Shown here: positions 22,202-30,307 of the stretch, in pieces
How the letters are laid out: each line of letters begins with the position of its first letter
How positions within the stretch are numbered: position 1 is the first letter of the stretch
Assembly (NCBI RefSeq): GCF_001279775.1
Contig: NZ_LGDG01000286.1
Span: 1 to 33,192, forward strand
Length of the DNA stretch: 33,192 bases
Origin: Streptomyces sp. MMG1533
Lineage (GTDB): Bacteria; Actinomycetota; Actinomycetes; Streptomycetales; Streptomycetaceae
Direction: 5' to 3'
Notes under the pieces: model-generated
Seen by the model: the letters and a program-made list of their open reading frames with translations, nothing else
The model's database searches: none
What the model was told of the DNA's origin: nothing
Translations under genes and position numbers: made by a program

Positions 22202-23437
22202 ATGGGAGACACCAAGGACCCCTTCGACGCGGGAGCCGGGGGCATCCTGCGACAGCCCAAGGCGGTGTGGGCGACCGCCGGCGCGGCCGTCGTCGCCTTC
22301 ATGGGCATCGGACTCGTCGACCCGATCCTGCCGTCCATCGCATCGGGCCTGGACGCCACCGCCGGCCAGGTCTCGCTGCTCTTCACGTCGTACTTCCTGA
22401 TCACCGCGATCGCGATGCTGATCACCGGCTTCGTCTCCAGCCGCGTCGGCGGCCGCAGGACCCTGCTGCTCGGCCTCGCCCTGGTCGTGGTCTTCGCGGC
22501 GCTGTCGGGCACCTCGAACTCGGTCGGCGAACTCGTCGGCTTCCGGGCCGGCTGGGGTTTCGGCAACGCACTGTTCGTCTCGACGGCCCTCGCGGTCATC
22601 GTCGGCGCGGCGGCCGGAGGAAGCGCGGCCGCGATCCTTCTGTACGAGTCCGCCCTCGGCCTCGGCATGGCGTGCGGGCCCCTGGTGGGCGCACTCCTCG
22701 GGGACGCCAGCTGGCGCTACCCCTTCTTCGGCACCGCTTTCCTGATGGCGATCGGCTTCCTGTGCATCACGGCGTTCCTGAAGGAGCAGCCGAAGCCGGC
22801 CACGAAGACCTCACTGCTCGACCCGATCAAGGCGCTCGGCCACGGCGGGCTCGCCTCCGCCGCCGTCTCGGCGTTCTTCTACAACTACACGTTCTTCACC
22901 GTGCTGGCCTTCACGCCGTTCGTGCTGGACATGACCCCGTACAAGTCGGGTGCGGTGTTCTTCGCCTGGGGCGTGCTGCTCGCCGTCTTCTCGGTGATCG
23001 TGGCACCGCGCATGCAGGCGCGGTTCGGCTCGCTGAAGGTGCTCGGCGGCTCGCTGGTGCTGCTCGCGATCGACGTGCTCGTCCTCGGCTACGGCAACCA
23101 CACCGCCGCCATCGTCTGCACGATCCTGTCCGGCGCCTTCATCGGCGTGAACAACACCGTCTACACGGAGCTGGCCCTCGGCGTCTCGGACGCCCCGCGC
23201 CCCGTGGCGAGCGCGGGCTACAACTTCGTGCGCTGGTTCGCGGCGGCCGCCGCTCCCTACTTCGCGCCGAAGATCGAGGAGTGGAGCAACATCCACATCC
23301 CGTTCGTGGTCGCGGCGGTCACCGCGGTGCTGGGCGCGCTCGTGGTCGTCGTACGGCGCCACGCACTCACGCACGACGCGGAGGAACTGGAGCCGAAGCA
23401 CGCGGCCGAGGACGGCGTCACCGTGTTCGCCAACTGA
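22202..23437 (+). CDS. MFS transporter, DHA1-type drug/metabolite exporter
   Basis: A 411-aa major facilitator with 12 predicted helices. 'VVAFMGIGLVDPILPSIASGLDAT' is the first helix with the acidic residue common in proton antiporters; 'GFVSSRVGGRRTLLLG' is motif A between helices 2 and 3; 'ALGLGMACGPLVGALLG' is motif C of exporters in helix 5. The ATG at 22202 has GGGAG 7 nt upstream. It appears monocistronic, divergent from DUF6758, behind a two-palindrome operator. Substrate unknown. Confidence 0.93.
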   Translation: MGDTKDPFDAGAGGILRQPKAVWATAGAAVVAFMGIGLVDPILPSIASGLDATAGQVSLLFTSYFLITAIAMLITGFVSSRVGGRRTLLLGLALVVVFAALSGTSNSVGELVGFRAGWGFGNALFVSTALAVIVGAAAGGSAAAILLYESALGLGMACGPLVGALLGDASWRYPFFGTAFLMAIGFLCITAFLKEQPKPATKTSLLDPIKALGHGGLASAAVSAFFYNYTFFTVLAFTPFVLDMTPYKSGAVFFAWGVLLAVFSVIVAPRMQARFGSLKVLGGSLVLLAIDVLVLGYGNHTAAIVCTILSGAFIGVNNTVYTELALGVSDAPRPVASAGYNFVRWFAAAAAPYFAPKIEEWSNIHIPFVVAAVTAVLGALVVVVRRHALTHDAEELEPKHAAEDGVTVFAN

Positions 23438-23484
23438 GCCAACTGAGCGGACTGAGCCAAGTGAGCCGAGCGAGCCAACTGACG
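23431..23484. repeat. Six 9-bp tandem repeats over the MFS stop codon
   Basis: Units of CAACTGAGC start at 23431, 23440, 23449, 23458, 23467 and 23476, with one to three changes in later units. The first contains the MFS stop codon. An expansion there would leave the protein unchanged. Confidence 0.85.
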
Positions 23485-23512
23485 CTTTCCGGCCACCGGT
23501 TGGTGAGATCGA

Positions 23513-24097
23513 TCACTCCAGCGGGACGGACTTGCGGGACGGATCCCTGAGGTCCGTCCCGTTCGTCAGCCAGCGCTCCTGGAGGGCCTGGGCGCCGTGC
23601 ACCCGCTTCCAGGCGGCCTCGTTCGGGGTCATCGGGAGCAGCGGCAGGAACCGTACGGGGTCGAGGGGCTCGTCGAGTTCCAGGTCCTCGACCAGGCCGC
23701 CCGGCTCGGCGACCAGCACCGAGGTGAACGGGGCGCCGGGCCACAGGGGCTCGCCGACGTCGAGGGAGGCGCCGGGGGCCACCACCACGCCCTCGACCTG
23801 CGGGGACGCACCGAGGACGGCGAGCGGGCGGAGCGCCTTGTCGGTGTCGGCGAGACCGCTTCGCACCGAAAGGATCAGCTCGGCGCGCGGGCCCTTGACC
23901 GGGTCGGCCAGCACGGCGGTGGGGTCGCTCATCGGCTGGGCGGACATCCCGAGCGTGGCGTAACGGACGACGTCCCCCTCCTGGAAACGCAGCACCTCGA
24001 TGCGGTCCGTGCCGAGGAAGGTGACCGCCGCGCGCGCGTCCGGTTCGCCCAGGGCGCTGCGCAACCGGGCCTCGACGAGAGGAAGAACATCAGCCAT
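23513..24097 (-). CDS. Suppressor-of-fused (SUFU) domain protein
   Basis: A 194-aa protein with the bacterial SUFU domain. The diagnostic end 'FLPLLPMTPNEAAWKRVHGAQALQERW' is clear; before it are 'PVKGPRAELILSVR' and 'LWPGAPFTSVLVAEPGG'. Bacterial SUFU proteins are often immunity-like or of unknown role; no toxin gene is adjacent here. The ATG at 24097 lies 6 nt after TATGCT with no RBS, and TTTGCC lies 16 nt further up, so a leaderless mRNA is likely. A long open frame continues upstream, but it runs through the corA leader and antisense to corA. Confidence 0.85.
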   Translation of the reverse strand: MADVLPLVEARLRSALGEPDARAAVTFLGTDRIEVLRFQEGDVVRYATLGMSAQPMSDPTAVLADPVKGPRAELILSVRSGLADTDKALRPLAVLGASPQVEGVVVAPGASLDVGEPLWPGAPFTSVLVAEPGGLVEDLELDEPLDPVRFLPLLPMTPNEAAWKRVHGAQALQERWLTNGTDLRDPSRKSVPLE

Positions 24098-24103
24098 GTC
24101 GCG

Positions 24104-24109
24104 AGCATA
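24104..24109 (-). promoter_or_regulatory. -10 box for leaderless SUFU-protein mRNA
   Basis: TATGCT on the minus strand lies 6 nt before the ATG at 24097, with TTTGCC 16 nt further upstream as a -35 candidate. Confidence 0.5.
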
Positions 24110-24139
24110 GAACTCGTCAGTACCGGGCAAAGCAGCGCC

Positions 24140-24571
24140 TTGACACTTCGGGCGGCTGATACTCTTGCCCGGTGGTTCGGGGCAGCACGCAGAAGCGTCG
24201 CGATCAAGCCCCGACGCCGATGGAACTCCCTTACGAGGGACCGGCCGGAGGAGGTGGGGCTGCAATGGACCGAAGTCGACCGTGCAGTAGCACCCGCTCT
24301 TCCCGCCGCTGATGTAGCTGCTCTGGCTCTGGCTGGCTGCCACCTCTCGCACTCGCTTCACCGCGGAAGAGCGCTTCGTTCGTTTTGCCTGATCTGTCCG
24401 AACTGCCCGAGTCAAGGCAGTAGCTGAATCAGTAGCGAAGCTCGCCACCGCGACGGTGCGGTGCTCCCCGCTTTGTGGACGTGCCAAACATCCGCAGTCA
24501 GGACGTCCCCATTCCGGGCAGTTCCAACCGTCGTCGGCGGCCTTTCGTTGCCAGTCACGAAGGAGCCTGCC
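24140..24571 (+). promoter_or_regulatory. Long leader of corA
   Basis: The 474-bp gap before corA. TTGACA (24140-24145) and TACTCT (24160-24165) resemble promoter boxes but with a short 14-nt spacer. The leader has stems CGGGGC/GCCCCG in 24178-24220 and TCCCT-tacg-AGGGA near 24227-24240, a small ORF (24265-24312) and a Shine-Dalgarno GAAGGAG (24559-24565). I could not match it to an M-box or other known magnesium riboswitch. Its length suggests post-transcriptional control. Confidence 0.4.
24265..24312 (+). CDS. Putative 15-codon uORF in the corA leader
   Basis: M-D-R-S-R-P-C-S-S-T-R-S-S-R-R followed by TGA. GGAGGAGG (24247-24254) lies 10 nt upstream, a strong ribosome site. The peptide is Arg/Ser-rich with one Pro. 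In Salmonella the mgtA and corA leaders contain small ORFs (mgtL, corL) whose translation controls the transporter; a similar role here is only analogy. Third-position GC is modest (about two thirds), so chance is possible. Confidence 0.35.
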   Translation: MDRSRPCSSTRSSRR

Positions 24572-25693
24572 ATGTCGATGATCCGCGACCTGCGTGCCGT
24601 GGTCCGCCCGTCCCGCGTGTCCCTGCGCAAGGACAGCGGCAGCGTCTACGACACCACCCGCGACCCCTCGACGCCGTCCGCCGTCGTCGACTGCGCCGTC
24701 TACCGCGACGGCGCCCGCATCGAGACGCCGAAGCCGCTCACCCCGCACGAGGCGATGCGCGTGGTGCGCCGCGACGGGGGCTTCGTGTGGATCGGGCTGC
24801 ACGAGCCGACCGAGGCCGAATTCTCGGGTATCGCCAGCGAGTTCGGGCTGCACCCGCTGGCCGTGGAGGACGCGGTGCAGGCCCACCAGCGCCCCAAGCT
24901 GGAGCGCTACGACGACTCCCTGTTCACCGTGTTCAAGACCATCCACTACGTCGAGCACGACCGGCTCACCGCCAACAGCGAGGTCGTCGAGACCGGCGAG
25001 GTCATGTGCTTCACCGGCCGGGACTTCTTCATCACCGTCCGGCACGGCGGCCAGGGCTCGCTGCGGGCGCTGCGCCACCGCCTCCAGGACGACCCCGAGC
25101 TGCTCGCCAAGGGCCCCTCGGCGGTGCTGCACGCGATCGCCGACCATGTCGTCGACGGCTACATCGCGGTCGCGGACGCGGTGCAGGACGACATCGACGA
25201 GGTGGAGACCGAGGTCTTCTCGCCGGGCCGCCGGGGCGGCGTCTCGCGCGGTGTCGACTCGGCGGGTATCTACCAACTCAAGCGCGAGGTGCTGGAGTTC
25301 AAGCGGGCCGTCTCTCCGCTGCTGCGCCCCATGCAGCTGCTGAGCGAGCGGCCGATGCGGCTGGTCGACCCGGACATCCAGAAGTACTTCCGGGACGTCG
25401 CCGACCACCTCGCCCGCGTCCAGGAGCAGGTCCTCGGCTTCGACGAGCTCCTCAACTCGATCCTCCAGGCCAACCTCGCGCAGGCGTCCGTCGCCCAGAA
25501 CGAGGACATGCGGAAGATCACGTCCTGGGCGGCGATCATCGCCGTACCGACGATGGTGTGTGGCGTCTACGGCATGAACTTCGACTACATGCCCGAGACG
25601 CACTGGAAGTTCGGCTACCCCGTGATCATGTCGGTCACGGTGGCGATCTGTCTGGGCATCCACCGCACGCTGAAGCGCAACGGCTGGCTGTGA
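24572..25693 (+). CDS. corA: CorA family magnesium/cobalt transporter
   Basis: A 373-aa CorA channel, of normal length. A large cytoplasmic N-terminal domain (about 1-310) includes 'FVWIGLHEPTEAEFSGIASEFGLHPLAVEDAV', typical of CorA, then the long helix 'LLRPMQLLSERP...NEDMRKITSWAAI'. Two C-terminal helices flank the family-defining G-M-N at about 334-336 (YGMNFDYMPE). Forms a pentamer and imports Mg2+ under control of cytoplasmic Mg2+ sites. ATG at 24572 with GAAGGAG 6 nt upstream. corA lies in the same neighbourhood as mgtE-like, DUF1003 and mrp genes, as in M. tuberculosis (Rv1239c). Confidence 0.95.
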   Translation: MSMIRDLRAVVRPSRVSLRKDSGSVYDTTRDPSTPSAVVDCAVYRDGARIETPKPLTPHEAMRVVRRDGGFVWIGLHEPTEAEFSGIASEFGLHPLAVEDAVQAHQRPKLERYDDSLFTVFKTIHYVEHDRLTANSEVVETGEVMCFTGRDFFITVRHGGQGSLRALRHRLQDDPELLAKGPSAVLHAIADHVVDGYIAVADAVQDDIDEVETEVFSPGRRGGVSRGVDSAGIYQLKREVLEFKRAVSPLLRPMQLLSERPMRLVDPDIQKYFRDVADHLARVQEQVLGFDELLNSILQANLAQASVAQNEDMRKITSWAAIIAVPTMVCGVYGMNFDYMPETHWKFGYPVIMSVTVAICLGIHRTLKRNGWL

Positions 25694-25705
25694 AAGACCC
25701 CTGGA

Positions 25706-25711
25706 TAGGCT
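25706..25711 (+). promoter_or_regulatory. -10 box for leaderless hypothetical gene
   Basis: TAGGCT lies 6 nt before the ATG at 25718. There is no Shine-Dalgarno sequence. Confidence 0.5.
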
Positions 25712-25717
25712 GAGCCC

Positions 25718-26230
25718 ATGACTAGCGAGCTGCTCGACCAGGCCCTCGTCGAGGAGGCCACGAAGAAGTCCGGCCTCATCTGGGTCGAGGGTCCCGGCGG
25801 CCCGGCCCGCGCGCTGTGGCACGTGTGGCACGAGGGCGCGGCCTGTCTGGTCGGGGACGGGCCCGGCGAGCAGCCGCTGCCGGGGCTCGCCGACGGGACC
25901 ACGGCCCAGGTCACGGTCCGCAGCAAGGACAAGGGCGGCCGACTGGTCGCCTGGGCGGCGAAGGTCGTGGAGCTGACGGCCGGGTCACCCGCGTGGGAGG
26001 CGGCGGTCGCGGAGCTCAAGGGCAAGCGGCTGAACGCCCCGGACGGCGAGGCCATGACCGCGCGGTGGGCCCGTGAATGCCGGGTACTGCGCCTGGAGCC
26101 GACCGGGTCGACGTCACCGTTGCCCGACGGCGACCTGGCCCAGGCGCCGCTGCCGACGTCGGCGACGACGCGTGAGCCGATGCCGGCCGGCCTGCCGCGC
26201 CTGCTCATGAAGAAGCGCAAGAGGCGCTGA
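25718..26230 (+). CDS. Hypothetical protein, possibly FMN-binding split-barrel type
   Basis: A 170-aa soluble protein. The central part ('LIWVEGPGGPARALWHVWHEGAACLVGDG', 'TTAQVTVRSKDKGGRLVAWAAKVVELTAGSPAWE') has the strand pattern of pyridoxamine-oxidase-like FMN/F420 split barrels, but I see no firm signature, so this is tentative. The C-terminus is low in complexity and ends with basic LLMKKRKRR. It is 25 bp after corA and may have its own leaderless promoter. Converges with the lipoprotein gene, only 3 bp apart. Confidence 0.75.
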   Translation: MTSELLDQALVEEATKKSGLIWVEGPGGPARALWHVWHEGAACLVGDGPGEQPLPGLADGTTAQVTVRSKDKGGRLVAWAAKVVELTAGSPAWEAAVAELKGKRLNAPDGEAMTARWARECRVLRLEPTGSTSPLPDGDLAQAPLPTSATTREPMPAGLPRLLMKKRKRR

Positions 26231-26233
26231 CAC

Positions 26234-26989
26234 CTACGACGTCGGCAGCTTCTTGCCGTAGTCCACCGTCTCGTCCTTGTCCGGCTCGGTCAGGGCGAAG
26301 GTCTTGCCCCAGGCCGAGAAGGTCAGGGTGCCCGCGCCGCCCGCCCGCACCAGGCGCAGCGGATACGGCTTGCCCTCCAGGGAGACGTCGAGCGTGCCGC
26401 CGGAGCCGTCGTCGCCGGTGATGCGGATGGTGCGGACGCCCGCCTGCTCGTGGTGGCCGTCCTTGTCCAGCGTGCCGTGCAGCGTCAGCAGACCGTCGAG
26501 GAGGACGTCCATGTCGGTGAAGCCACTGAACTTCTTGTACGAGGGGTCGCCCTGCGGCACCTTCACGTACTTGCCGTCGAGCTTGTCGGCCGCCGCCGCG
26601 TCCGCGTCGGAGCCGTCGCCCTTGCCGTCCGCGTCGGTCCAGAAGCCCGCGTCCGCCTTGAGGAAGAGCTGCTCGCCGATCCGCAGCAGCTGGAAGGCCG
26701 CACCCTCCGAGGTGACCGAGCCGGAGCCGCCGTCGGACTTCAGACGCATGTCGAGCTTGTACGTCCGTCCGCTGGCGACCACGTTTCCGGCGAGCCGGAC
26801 CGCGGTGGCGGACTTGGCGGCGGTACGGGTCCGGGACTGGATCTGGTCGGCCGGCAGCTTGCCGACCCCGTTGGTCCCCGCGTCCGGATCCTCGCTGCAT
26901 CCCGTCAGGCCCGCCCCCGTCACGACGAGGGCGGACAGCGCGCCCACCAGTGCGGCCCTGCGGGTACGGCGCCGGGGAATCACAGTCAC
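26234..26989 (-). CDS. Lipoprotein, LppX/LprG-like
   Basis: A 251-aa secreted lipoprotein. The signal peptide has a twin-arginine-like 'RRRTRRAAL' and lipobox L-T-G-C with the lipidated Cys at residue 31. The mature part ('QIQSRTRTAAKSATAVRLAGNVVASGRTYKLDMRL'... 'MDVLLDGLLTLHG') has the features of the LppX_LprAFG fold that binds lipids in mycobacteria. GTG start at 26989 (or 26983). In mycobacteria LprG works with lipid export, but no such partner gene is adjacent here. Role inferred only. Confidence 0.82.
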   Translation of the reverse strand: MTVIPRRRTRRAALVGALSALVVTGAGLTGCSEDPDAGTNGVGKLPADQIQSRTRTAAKSATAVRLAGNVVASGRTYKLDMRLKSDGGSGSVTSEGAAFQLLRIGEQLFLKADAGFWTDADGKGDGSDADAAAADKLDGKYVKVPQGDPSYKKFSGFTDMDVLLDGLLTLHGTLDKDGHHEQAGVRTIRITGDDGSGGTLDVSLEGKPYPLRLVRAGGAGTLTFSAWGKTFALTEPDKDETVDYGKKLPTS

Positions 26990-27212
26990 AGGTGGGGCTG
27001 CCTTTCTGACGAGGGAGCTTCAGCGGCGTACGGCAGCGTACCGGGGCCCGGGGGCCCGGGCGGAGCCAGTCCGTCCGGACCCCTCACCAGGGCGTATCCG
27101 ATCGGGACGGGCTAGCCTGAAGCCCACCCGAGCGGGCAATTCGGAAAAGAGACCCACCCAGCGGCCCAGGATGCAACTCCGCACGAACCCCGCACGAAAA
27201 GGAAGCACAGCC

Positions 27213-28499
27213 ATGGCAGCGGGCGCTCCCCGGATCTTCGTCTCGCACCTCGCCGACGTCGCCGTCTTCGACCCGGCCGGCGACCAGGTCGGCCGCCTGC
27301 GCGACCTGGTCGTCATGCTGCGCGTCGGACGGCGGCCGCCGCGCCTGCTCGGCCTGGTCGTCGAACTCGCCACGCGGCGCCGCATCTTCCTGCCCATCAC
27401 CCGGGTCACCGGCATCCAGTCCGGCCAGGTCATCACCACCGGCGTGCTCAACGTCCGCCGCTTCGAACAGCGGCCCACCGAGCGGCTCGTCTTCGGGGAG
27501 CTCCTCGACCGGCGCGTCACGCTCGTCGAGACCCGCGAGGAGGTCACGGTCCTCGACGTGTCGGTGCAGCAGCTGCCGGCCCGCCGGGACTGGGAGATCG
27601 ACCGTGTCTTCGTCCGCAAGGGCGGCAAGGGCGGCGCCTTCCGGCGCAAGGGCGAGACCCTCACCGTCGAGTGGTCCGCCGTCACCGGCTTCTCCCTGGA
27701 GGAACACGGACAGGGCGCCGAGAGCCTCCTGGCCACCTTCGAGCAGCTGCGCCCCGCCGACCTCGCCAACGTCCTGCACCACCTCTCCCCCAAGCGGCGC
27801 GCCGAGGTCGCCGCCGCCCTCGACGACGACCGCCTGGCCGACGTACTCGAAGAGCTGCCGGAGGACGACCAGATCGAGATCCTCGGCAAGCTGAAGGAGG
27901 AACGGGCCGCCGACGTCCTGGAGGCGATGGACCCGGACGACGCGGCCGACCTGCTCTCCGAGCTGCCGAAGGACGACCAGGAGCGGCTGCTGAGCCTGAT
28001 GAAGCCCGCCGACGCGGCCGACATGCGGCGCCTGCTGGCGTACGAGGAGCACACGGCCGGCGGTCTGATGACGACCGAGCCGATCGTGCTGCGGCCCGAC
28101 GCGACGGTCGCCGACGCCCTCGCCCGCGTCCGCAACCCCGACCTCTCCCCCGCCCTCGCCGCCCAGGTCTATGTCTGCCGGCCGCCCGACGAGACCCCGA
28201 CCGGCAAGTACCTCGGCACGGTCCACTTCCAACGACTGCTGCGCGACCCTCCGTACACGCTGGTCAGCTCGATGCTCGACGACGACCTGCAGTCCCTGGC
28301 GCCGGACGCGGCGCTGCCCGTCGTCGCCGGGTTCTTCGCGACGTACGACATGGTCGCGGCGCCCGTCGTCGACGAGGCCGGGTCGCTGCTGGGCGCGGTG
28401 ACCGTGGACGACGTGCTGGACCACATGCTGCCCGACGACTGGCGGGAGACCGAGTTCCATCTCGACGAGGGCGAGGAGGTGGCCCCCGATGGTTCCTGA
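27213..28499 (+). CDS. MgtE-N/CBS domain protein without a membrane channel
   Basis: A 428-aa soluble protein. The N-terminal part (about 1-150, 'MAAGAPRIFVSHLADVAVFDPAGDQVGRLRDL') is PRC-barrel-like. The middle part, with repeats such as 'LANVLHHLSPKRRAEVAAALDDDRLADVLEELPEDDQ', is the MgtE N domain. The C-terminal ~140 residues are a CBS pair from 'HTAGGLMTTEPIVLRPDATVADALARV' to 'LGAVTVDDVLDHMLPDDW'. MgtE uses N and CBS domains to sense Mg2+, but the transmembrane domain is absent. ATG 27213, RBS AAGGAAG. Its stop overlaps the DUF1003 start by 11 bp, and this pair matches Rv1232c-Rv1231c. Likely a Mg2+ sensor partner. Confidence 0.9.
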   Translation: MAAGAPRIFVSHLADVAVFDPAGDQVGRLRDLVVMLRVGRRPPRLLGLVVELATRRRIFLPITRVTGIQSGQVITTGVLNVRRFEQRPTERLVFGELLDRRVTLVETREEVTVLDVSVQQLPARRDWEIDRVFVRKGGKGGAFRRKGETLTVEWSAVTGFSLEEHGQGAESLLATFEQLRPADLANVLHHLSPKRRAEVAAALDDDRLADVLEELPEDDQIEILGKLKEERAADVLEAMDPDDAADLLSELPKDDQERLLSLMKPADAADMRRLLAYEEHTAGGLMTTEPIVLRPDATVADALARVRNPDLSPALAAQVYVCRPPDETPTGKYLGTVHFQRLLRDPPYTLVSSMLDDDLQSLAPDAALPVVAGFFATYDMVAAPVVDEAGSLLGAVTVDDVLDHMLPDDWRETEFHLDEGEEVAPDGS

Positions 28500-29085
28500 G
28501 CGCGAGAGCACCCGCGAGGCCGCCCGGGAGCGGACCCTGGCGGGCGCGACCGCCACCACCCGCACCCGCCCCCGTCTCGACCAGCCGCGCCCGCCCCGGC
28601 GCCGGCTCCTGCCCGAGTGGGACCCGGAGGCCTTCGGGCGGCTGTCGGAGCGCATCGCGCGCTTCCTGGGCACCGGACGGTTCATCGTCTGGATGACGAT
28701 CGTCATCATCCTGTGGGTCCTGTGGAACATTTTCGCGCCGCGTGACCTGCGCTTCGACAACTACCCGTTCATCTTCCTGACGCTGATGCTGTCGCTCCAG
28801 GCCTCCTACGCGGCCCCCCTGATCCTGCTGGCGCAGAACCGGCAGGACGACCGCGACCGGGTCAACCTCGAACAGGACCGCAAGGCGAGCGAGCGGTCGA
28901 TCGCGGACACCGAGTACCTGACCCGCGAGATCGCCTCGCTCAGGATCGGCCTCGGCGAGGTGGCGACCCGCGACTGGATCCGCTCCGAACTGCAGGACCT
29001 GGTGAAGGAACTGGACGAGCGGCACGACGGGCATGTCGTATTCCCGGCAGAACGGTCGCGGGTACGTGACGTAGACGACCGGTGA
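28489..29085 (+). CDS. DUF1003 family membrane protein
   Basis: A 198-aa protein. A charged N-terminus leads to two transmembrane helices ('FIVWMTIVIILWVLWNIF' and 'YPFIFLTLMLSLQASYAAPLILL'), then the DUF1003 signature 'AQNRQDDRDRVNLEQDRKASE', and a C-terminal coiled region. ATG 28489 overlaps the MgtE-N/CBS gene by 11 bp and has GAGGAGG upstream, so the two are coupled. Family function unknown; the constant neighbour suggests the pair acts together, perhaps as a membrane anchor for the sensor. Confidence 0.92.
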   Translation: MVPERESTREAARERTLAGATATTRTRPRLDQPRPPRRRLLPEWDPEAFGRLSERIARFLGTGRFIVWMTIVIILWVLWNIFAPRDLRFDNYPFIFLTLMLSLQASYAAPLILLAQNRQDDRDRVNLEQDRKASERSIADTEYLTREIASLRIGLGEVATRDWIRSELQDLVKELDERHDGHVVFPAERSRVRDVDDR

Positions 29086-29115
29086 CGGGCATCCCGGGCC
29101 CCTGGCGCGGCGCCG

Positions 29116-29121
29116 TACCAT
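29116..29121 (+). promoter_or_regulatory. -10 box for leaderless mrp mRNA
   Basis: TACCAT lies 6 nt before the mrp ATG at 29128, with no Shine-Dalgarno sequence. Confidence 0.5.
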
Positions 29122-29127
29122 CGTCCT

Positions 29128-30261
29128 ATGGCTAGCGAAGACGCGGTGCGTGAAGCACTGGCGACGGTGAACGACCCCGAGATCAACCGACCCATCACCG
29201 AACTGGGGATGGTCAAGTCCGTGGAGATCGGCGCGGACGGAGCGGTCGCGGTCGCCGTGTACCTGACGGTCTCCGGCTGCCCCATGCGCGAAACGATCAC
29301 GCAGCGCGTGACGGATGCGGTCTCGGCGGTCGAGGGCGTCACCCGCGTCGACGTCGAACTCGACGTCATGAGCGACGAGCAGCGCAAGGAACTGGCGACC
29401 GCGCTGCGCGGTGGCCAGACCGAGCGCGAGGTCCCCTTCGCCAAACCGGGCTCGCTGACCCGCGTGTACGCGGTCGCCTCCGGCAAGGGCGGCGTCGGAA
29501 AGTCGTCGGTCACGGTGAACCTGGCGGCGGCGATGGCCGCGGACGGCCTGAAGGTCGGTGTCGTGGACGCCGACATCTACGGCCACAGCGTGCCGCGCAT
29601 GCTGGGCGCCGACGGCCGTCCCACCCAGGTCGAGAACATGATCATGCCGCCGTCCGCGAACGGCGTGAAGGTCATCTCCATCGGCATGTTCACCCCGGGC
29701 AACGCCCCGGTGGTGTGGCGCGGCCCGATGCTCCACCGGGCGCTCCAGCAGTTCCTGGCGGACGTTTACTGGGGCGACCTGGACGTGCTGCTGCTCGACC
29801 TGCCGCCCGGCACGGGCGACATCGCCATCTCCGTGGCCCAACTGGTCCCGAACGCCGAGATCCTGGTCGTGACGACGCCTCAGCAGGCGGCGGCCGAGGT
29901 GGCCGAGCGCGCGGGCTCCATCGCCGTCCAGACCCATCAGAAGATCGTCGGCGTGGTGGAGAACATGTCCGGCCTTCCGTGCCCGCACTGCGGCGAGATG
30001 GTCGACGTCTTCGGCACGGGCGGCGGCCAGTCGGTGGCCGACGGCCTGACCCGCACGACGGGCACTTCGGTGCCGGTCCTCGGCAGCATCCCCATCGACG
30101 TCCGCCTCCGCGAGGGCGGCGACGAGGGCAAGCCGGTCGTCCTGACCGACCCGGACTCCCCGGCGGGCTCGGCCCTGCGGGCGATCGCGGGGAAGCTCGG
30201 GGGGCGGCAGCGGGGTCTTTCGGGACTGTCGCTGGGGATCACCCCGCGCAACAAGTTCTAG
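29128..30261 (+). CDS. mrp: Mrp/ApbC family iron-sulfur cluster carrier ATPase
   Basis: A 377-aa P-loop ATPase, normal for the family. The N-terminal DUF59/MIP18 domain (about 1-85) includes 'VNDPEINRPITELGMV' and 'VSGCPMRETI'. The ATPase core has the deviant Walker A GKGGVGKSS (about 118-126), 'VVDADIYGHSVPRML', 'LLLDLPPGTGD', and CPHC in 'MSGLPCPHCGEM', which holds an Fe-S cluster at the dimer interface. Delivers Fe-S clusters to apo-proteins. ATG at 29128 follows a leaderless-type promoter. Homologue Rv1229c in the same neighbourhood. Confidence 0.96.
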   Translation: MASEDAVREALATVNDPEINRPITELGMVKSVEIGADGAVAVAVYLTVSGCPMRETITQRVTDAVSAVEGVTRVDVELDVMSDEQRKELATALRGGQTEREVPFAKPGSLTRVYAVASGKGGVGKSSVTVNLAAAMAADGLKVGVVDADIYGHSVPRMLGADGRPTQVENMIMPPSANGVKVISIGMFTPGNAPVVWRGPMLHRALQQFLADVYWGDLDVLLLDLPPGTGDIAISVAQLVPNAEILVVTTPQQAAAEVAERAGSIAVQTHQKIVGVVENMSGLPCPHCGEMVDVFGTGGGQSVADGLTRTTGTSVPVLGSIPIDVRLREGGDEGKPVVLTDPDSPAGSALRAIAGKLGGRQRGLSGLSLGITPRNKF

Positions 30262-30307
30262 CTCTCCTCAGGAGAGATTGCGCACGAGGATCTCGTACGA
30301 GGCTTTT

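Noticed and set aside
24140..24571. M-box or other known Mg2+ riboswitch in the corA leader
   Set aside because: I could not find the conserved M-box blocks by eye; a covariance search would be decisive.
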